DNA of 64,000 bases from Nautilus pompilius (lineage: Eukaryota; Mollusca; Cephalopoda; Nautilida; Nautilidae), in contig JACATO010000052.1 of assembly GCA_018389105.1 (NCBI GenBank), forward strand, positions 310,001 through 374,000, in the 5' to 3' direction. Below are positions 59,308 to 64,000 of this stretch, one piece after another; within the stretch, counting starts at the first letter, position 1, and every line of letters begins with the position of its first letter. A program made the position numbers and the translations under genes. The notes beneath the pieces were generated by a model, which worked only from the letters and a program-made list of their open reading frames with translations, made no database searches and was not told the origin of the DNA.

Positions 59308-59923
59308 CAGTACAACCTCACATATCCGAATTTTCGCATATCCAAACAATCGACATGTCCCCCGAACAAAATCTCACGTAACCAAACTTTCACACTTTTT
59401 AGTTCGGTTGTCAACATTCTATTGTAATTTCTCTTAGATCTTAACCGAACAAAACATGGCCTTTTTTAAAGTGAACAGTTGGGGGAGGGGCATGCCTATA
59501 TAAGTGATTCATATAGTTTAACGAGGTCTGACTGTATATATAATGTACATCATTAACCTTACAGTATTATGACAAGCAAGACTCATTGATCATGTGACCA
59601 AAATTTCTGCAGCCAGACAAAATGGAGGTTAACAAAGACGCACATGCAAACATTTTCACTCAAATTACATTGAAAATCTACAGTAATTAAGTAATACAGT
59701 ACTTCACTTTGGGTTAGAAAGGCATTGTTTCGAAACAGTTTACATAAGTGACAATTAACATGCATAGCGTCTATTGTTCAGATAGGGTGTCAATTGGATG
59801 TTCGAATTTGACCCTCGGCATGCTCACAGCAACACCTGCATTCTTTTTTCACGTATCCGAACACTCGCATATCCGAACAAATAGCTTGTCTCCGGGCTTG
59901 TTCAGATACGTGAGGTTGCACTG
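59308..59923. mobile_element. 616-bp pogo/Tigger-type MITE
   Basis: Inverted termini CAGTACAACCTCACATATCC (left) and the inverse of CAGTGCAACCTCACGTATCT (right) lie next to TA on both sides (59,306-59,307 and 59,924-59,925). Subterminal CGCATATCC and CCGAAC words recur at both ends in inverted order. Termini of the form CAGT.(G/C)AACCTC..TATCCGAA are typical of pogo/Tigger elements. The interior holds no transposase sequence that I can see. Confidence 0.75.
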
Positions 59924-60272
59924 TAATTGCAAAAGGAAGATGGGCTAATTTATTGAAGTAGCACCAGCCATAATTGTATTGGTTTGCTGATCAACTTAAT
60001 ACAATATTTGCAAATGAGAAATTCTCAACAAGGCAGATGGCTTTAATGCATCATTAGCTTAAAGAAACAAACTTATGCCAGGTAATCTTAAAAACAAAAT
60101 ACTTTCTTTTTGTGGAAGTGATATTTTTTAGGATTAATTGTATATCTGCTAGCATTGTAGATATAATATTAACACATTTATCCAAATTGAATAGTTGAAA
60201 AAGATATAAATACAAATTAAAAAAAAAAACATGATTTGCACTTTTTTAATATAGAAAAAAGAGCTATTTATA

Positions 60273-60850
60273 CATTGGCTGGCCACTTTATTAGAACCTG
60301 TGTACCCTTTCAGGCTTTCGCTTGACCTAAGCTGCAGATGAAAATTAGGTTGACCACATGATGTGATGGGTGATTCCTGCAGTATGTATATGACTCAGAC
60401 AAGCACATTTACAGTCATTCTAACACATGGAGAAAACCAAAGACATTACAATATTTGAAAGAGACATGATAGTCTGTGCATATCTAGCAGATGCCACAGT
60501 GGCCAAGATAGATAATTTAATTGCTAGGCTACTCCAAGAATGGAAAAAGGTGAAGAAAACATCTATTGTAAGGAGATTGGCTGTATGCACATAGTGGCAG
60601 AAAGAAAAAAAAAAGGTGATAACAGGATAATAAAGTCCAAGTGTCATCAAATACACTGGCAATGCTTCGTGCATATCCTGATGGAGATAGCTACTTTTAA
60701 AACAACAATTCTTCCATCCACATGAGGAATATGACACAGGTTTCAGGTATCTCCCATGGCTAGCATAATCTCCAAATCTATCTTCAATTGAGCACCTGTG
60801 GGATAAACCTGAAAATTGCATTTGCTCTAGTCATAATCTATGTAAAATGT
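60273..60850 (+). mobile_element. Internally deleted Tc1-like transposon
   Basis: The left end CATTGGCTGGCCACTTTATT follows TA and matches a Tc1-type terminus family. The N-terminus of a Tc1 transposase is readable from about 60,428: KTKDITNFERDMIVCAYLAD, then ATVAKI and a short stretch ending LLQEWKKVKKTSIV. After about 150 bp of unclear sequence, a plus-strand segment near 60,750-60,810 reads LPWLA, SPNLSSIEHLWDK, the third catalytic block, with D changed to N in SPDLNPIEHLW. The middle of the gene, including the first two catalytic blocks, is missing. The right terminal repeat was not found. Confidence 0.65.
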
Positions 60851-61137
60851 TCTTCCAGATTGCAAAGTTAGGTATCTGTAGCCCAACTGGAACTAGTAAA
60901 AAAAAATGTAGGCATAAATGGAAGAAAATTAATGATGTTTTTAAGTTTGAAAGGGGACTATGCAGAAAAATGACCATATCTCAGTTAGTTTTTTACTTAG
61001 GATGCTCAAATTTCACATTTAGAATTCTAAAAGCTGCTACTACTACTACTACTACTACAAATATTTTTTGCAAATTTTTCTGAGGGGGGGGGGTTGGATT
61101 TCTTCAAGTCCAGAATTTGGTCCACTTGACATGGAAA
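60851..61137. other. AT-rich sequence with a (CTA)n microsatellite and a G run
   Basis: A trinucleotide tract of ACT/CTA units lies at about 61,036-61,058 and a G run at about 61,084-61,093. A plus-strand frame here (60,847-61,083) is motif-free. Confidence 0.6.
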
Positions 61138-61606
61138 TGACCCTAAAGAGTTTTACTTGGATGTCCTGAGGTGGTTGAGAGAGGCAGTACGGAGGAGGCC
61201 TGAGGCATTGAAAAACAAAGCCTGGATGCCGCATCACGACAACACACCTGCTCACGTGTCACTCCTTATCCATGACATTTTGGCAAAGCACAAGATTACT
61301 CTCATTCCCCAGCTGCCATATTCTCCGGATTTGGCCCCTGCGGACTTTTTTTTTGTTCCCACTGAAATCTACCCTGAAAGGACACTGATTTCAGATGATA
61401 GAAGAGATCGAAGAAAATTCGTTACGAGAACTGCGCACTATCTCTGAAAACATGTTCCAGGATGAGTTCTAAAACTGGAAAAGACATTGGGAGCAGTGTA
61501 TCAACAGTGGAGGAACTATTTTGAAGGTGACAAAGTCTGATTAAATTGTAAGTAATGCAATAAATTTGTTTTTTAAAAAGTTTGGTTTCTTTTTGGACAG
61601 ACCTTG
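61138..61606 (+). mobile_element. 5'-truncated mariner, C-terminal half only
   Basis: The frame reads EFYLDVLRWLREAVRRRPEA, MPHHDNTPAHVSLL and then YSPDLAPADFFFVP. The second and third catalytic aspartates are 34 residues apart, as in mariner DD34D transposases. A shift follows, then C-terminal sequence with ENMFQDEF and a GTYFEGDK-like end. The right terminus is the inverse of CAAGGTCTGTCCAAAAAGAA, next to TA (61,607-61,608). The terminus is related to that of the 42,055 element, but the proteins differ throughout, so it is a sister subfamily. The 5' half and left terminus are missing. Confidence 0.85.
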
Positions 61607-61608
61607 TA

Positions 61609-63607
61609 TACTATGATACCTTGGTTAATTAACATTGGTCAGGTAGAAAGTCACATTCAGAATCCAATTTGGCAAATTCATGAACGTAGCTAAGTAACTC
61701 TATAGCTTAGTGGATTTCTGAAAATGAACATCTAAATCAAATGTATTACATCATTTAGAATTCTCTGATACTTATATATCTATATCTTATAGACATATTA
61801 ATTTCACTGCTACCTTTTCTGAATACAGAATCAGATTTGAAGTATCAAAGAATATGCTTGCTTTTTGGATGTAATATTTGTTTATTTTTAAAAATAAAAA
61901 AATGAGTCTTCTCTCACTGACTCTTGTTTTTTTGCTTTTTAAAAGAAAATTCTATTCATATGTGCTGGCATTAATTGAAACATTACAACTTATTTTGGAT
62001 ATACTTTGTCTCATTTGCAAGTGTAAAGTTGGAATGAAGAAGCAAATTTGAATAACTTGTCTAAAATCTAAATGTTTAACATTTCTAGATATGATTCCCT
62101 ATCCATTTTTATTGTCCAAGTGGCAATTTATAGGAGAAAAAATATCATCAATAACACAAGTATATTCTATTATTGTATTTGGAGCAAAAGAGCAGTGATT
62201 TTAATTTACATAATCCAAAGTGGTGGTCATACATGTTAAGTGGAGAAGTTTTGATAAACTACTGATTTATTTGACAGGCCATTTTACTTCTCAGTCAACA
62301 GGCTTATAGTGAAAAATTTATTTGTTGTCATAGTTGTGAGATATGCATTAGGTTAATATATCTGCTGGATTACTAAACTCTGAAAGCATAATGTAATTTA
62401 AAAATGACAGATATTTTTTGTTTCTTCCTATTTTCTCACCATGAAAGCCTACAAATTCTCAGTATAATTCAACATTAAAGATCACTTTTTTCCTCTAACA
62501 AAAGGAAGTTAATTTTTATACGTAGAGTACATAACAGATACTGTGGCTTGTTTGCTTACTGTGGTTTCAGAGATTGGCCAAGAGTTTGTGATCTTTACTT
62601 TGTCACTTGCTATAGCAAGTTGAACCTCACCATAAAGGCTGGTTAAGAAACAGGAGTAGCAGGCCTGAGGTGCTACCAGTGCACTGGCTTTATTATCTGA
62701 CCCTGTGCCTTATTCCTGTAGTATTTGTGACAAGGTATGTTGCTTGATGATTTGACTTTTTAGCCACTGCCTTCAATGCAGCATGACACTCAATAACTAA
62801 ACTGTTTCACATTATCTTTTGGAATGAACAGATATACTCACAAATTTAAGCCATGGATAATCTGATATTAATTATCCAATGCAACTCTCTCTCTCTCGAA
62901 ACTGTGAATGCTCTGAAGAGATTTGTAATGACCAACACCTCCATCTTTTTCAAATATCCATGAAAGTTTTTTAAAAAGCAATCAATGTGTTGCTACTGAA
63001 TTTAAACATTAAAAATTGGCAGAATTTTTATCAGTTATATTCTAATTAGATTGAAGTTTAATTTGAAATTAATCTGTATTTATTTGGAGATATTCATTTT
63101 TCTTGCAAATCTGAAATTTTATTGCCATTTTTATTTATTCTAAGCATTTATTATGAGCTTGGTTAAGATAACATGTCTCATAGTATTTACAATGTGCACA
63201 TTGTGTGTGTCTGTATTTAATTATTATTATCACATATGGCATTACAAATTGTACTGGCTAAGAGTCATTCAGTGTGAATAAGAATTCTTAGATTGTCCTG
63301 TCAAAAATAATAAAAAACAAAAACTTTATTTATGTTTGGTTTATTTAATTTGTTTTACATGCAATGTGTGTTTGATTAGGGCTCATTGCCTGATGTATGA
63401 GAGCTCATTATCACTAGTAGTTGAATTTTATTGCAAAATAAATTTGCTTTTGACATTCCTGTAAGGTTTTCATAATGGTAGATGTTATGAGGTATTTCCA
63501 ACAAATTATATGGCATTTTTCTGCATGACACTCAGTTAACGAACTGTGTGTGTAAAGATTAGTTTTAGATTTATGGTTAATCTTACATCTTGTTACTCTA
63601 ATAATTT
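61609..63607. other. AT-rich sequence, no gene seen
   Basis: A 13-nt plus-strand block (62,722-62,734) lies between acceptor-like CCTTATTCCTGTAG and donor-like AAG|GTATGT; a chance pair is likely. Nothing else supported. Confidence 0.45.

Positions 63608-63608
<1 letters not shown>

Positions 63609-63640
<32 letters not shown>
63609..63640. repeat. (GT)n microsatellite
   Basis: About sixteen uninterrupted GT/TG units. A shorter GT tract lies at about 63,977-63,992. Confidence 0.95.
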
Positions 63641-63642
<2 letters not shown>

Positions 63643-63736
63643 CTAAAGACATGAAAAAAAAAAACACCCAATAACATTAGCCATTTGAAATTGTAAATAA
63701 TTGTAATTATTATTTAAAAGACAAAATAATTCTTAC

Positions 63737-63780
63737 CAGAACGTTGATTGCACCAAATCTTGGTATGTCCATTGTAATGA
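63737..63780 (-). CDS. Candidate 44-nt host exon
   Basis: On the minus strand a pyrimidine tract (GGTTTTCTCTCTCTGGTAAG) precedes 44 nt that end in CTG|GTAAGAATT, a good donor. All three frames are open: ITMDIPRFGAINVL, SLQWTYQDLVQSTF, or HYNGHTKIWCNQRS. The last is in phase with the 61-nt candidate exon at 58,596-58,656. A second donor-like CTG|GTAAGT overlaps the acceptor. Protein family not recognised; RNA data needed. Confidence 0.3.
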
Positions 63781-64000
63781 CTTACCAGAGAGAGAAAACC
63801 AAATACTTAAATTTTAGAAAGATGATACAGTTTTGATGTGTTCCTTTCTAATTTGCAGTGACAGATGTTTTCACAATAGATAATCATGAGAATTTCAGAA
63901 TCTAACATTACATGTTCTAACCGAGTAGGAAAAAACATGATTAGTGACTTGATAACAACATATAAACAAGTTATGAGTGTGTGTGTGTGTGTATGGAAAA

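Noticed and set aside
62722..62734. 13-nt plus-strand block between acceptor-like and donor-like sites.
   Set aside because: Too short to test by coding content and not supported by neighbouring exons.
1..64000. CRISPR array, tRNA or rRNA genes, or a prokaryotic operon.
   Set aside because: No spaced direct repeats, no cloverleaf genes outside SINE heads, and no ribosome-binding-site-led gene clusters. The content is typical of animal nuclear DNA.

Overview
This is an AT-rich, T-run-rich stretch of animal nuclear DNA with no complete host protein-coding gene, no rRNA or tRNA gene and no CRISPR array. Organism: an invertebrate metazoan is suggested by many lineages of IS630-Tc1-mariner transposons, a FLYWCH-type MULE, an L1-like and a CR1-like LINE remnant, and repeated tRNA-derived SINEs whose central part resembles the conserved core of animal SINE superfamilies. 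A mollusc, perhaps a cephalopod, is my guess; it is inference, not shown by the sequence.

Layout. 0-5 kb: decayed mariner (about 0.6-1.7 kb), a GC-richer unclassified reading frame (2.85-3.1 kb), a TTAA-flanked whole-element foldback (3.97-4.14 kb). 4.4-5.5 kb: three minus-strand blocks with good splice signals and compatible phase, the best candidates for host exons. 6.3-6.9 kb: 3' end of a CR1-like LINE with a perfect 129-bp tandem duplication. 10-15 kb: a 77-bp foldback, a Tc1 relic and a MITE with 35-bp perfect repeats that still carries a transposase fragment. 18-20 kb: two SINEs. 23.8-25.6 kb: a pogo/Tigger transposase relic and a Tigger-type MITE. 30.6-33.7 kb: a SINE and an L1-like reverse transcriptase relic. 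38.5-39.5 kb: two Tigger N-termini abutting. 42.05-43.37 kb: a full-length but frameshifted mariner, the youngest-looking element. 45.5-49.1 kb: a FLYWCH-MULE transposase relic split near its C-terminus by a 2.3-kb pogo-type element. 52.1-53.3 kb: a complete but dead Tc1/mariner-type element. 54-58 kb: several SINEs and a 142-bp foldback. 59.3-61.6 kb: a pogo-type MITE, an internally deleted Tc1 and a 5'-truncated mariner.

Between these are long AT-rich stretches in which I see no genes. A textbook zero-length acceptor/donor junction at 49,511/49,512 (plus strand) and several isolated exon-like blocks suggest the window may lie within one or more very long introns. Short acceptor-donor pairs are expected by chance several times in sequence this T-rich, so the exon calls are held at low confidence. 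The most interesting observations are the pogo-in-MULE nesting, the three kinds of whole-element foldback, the MITE sharing its terminal repeat and transposase motif with the 52-kb element, and the candidate recursive splice site. No element here looks able to move by itself.
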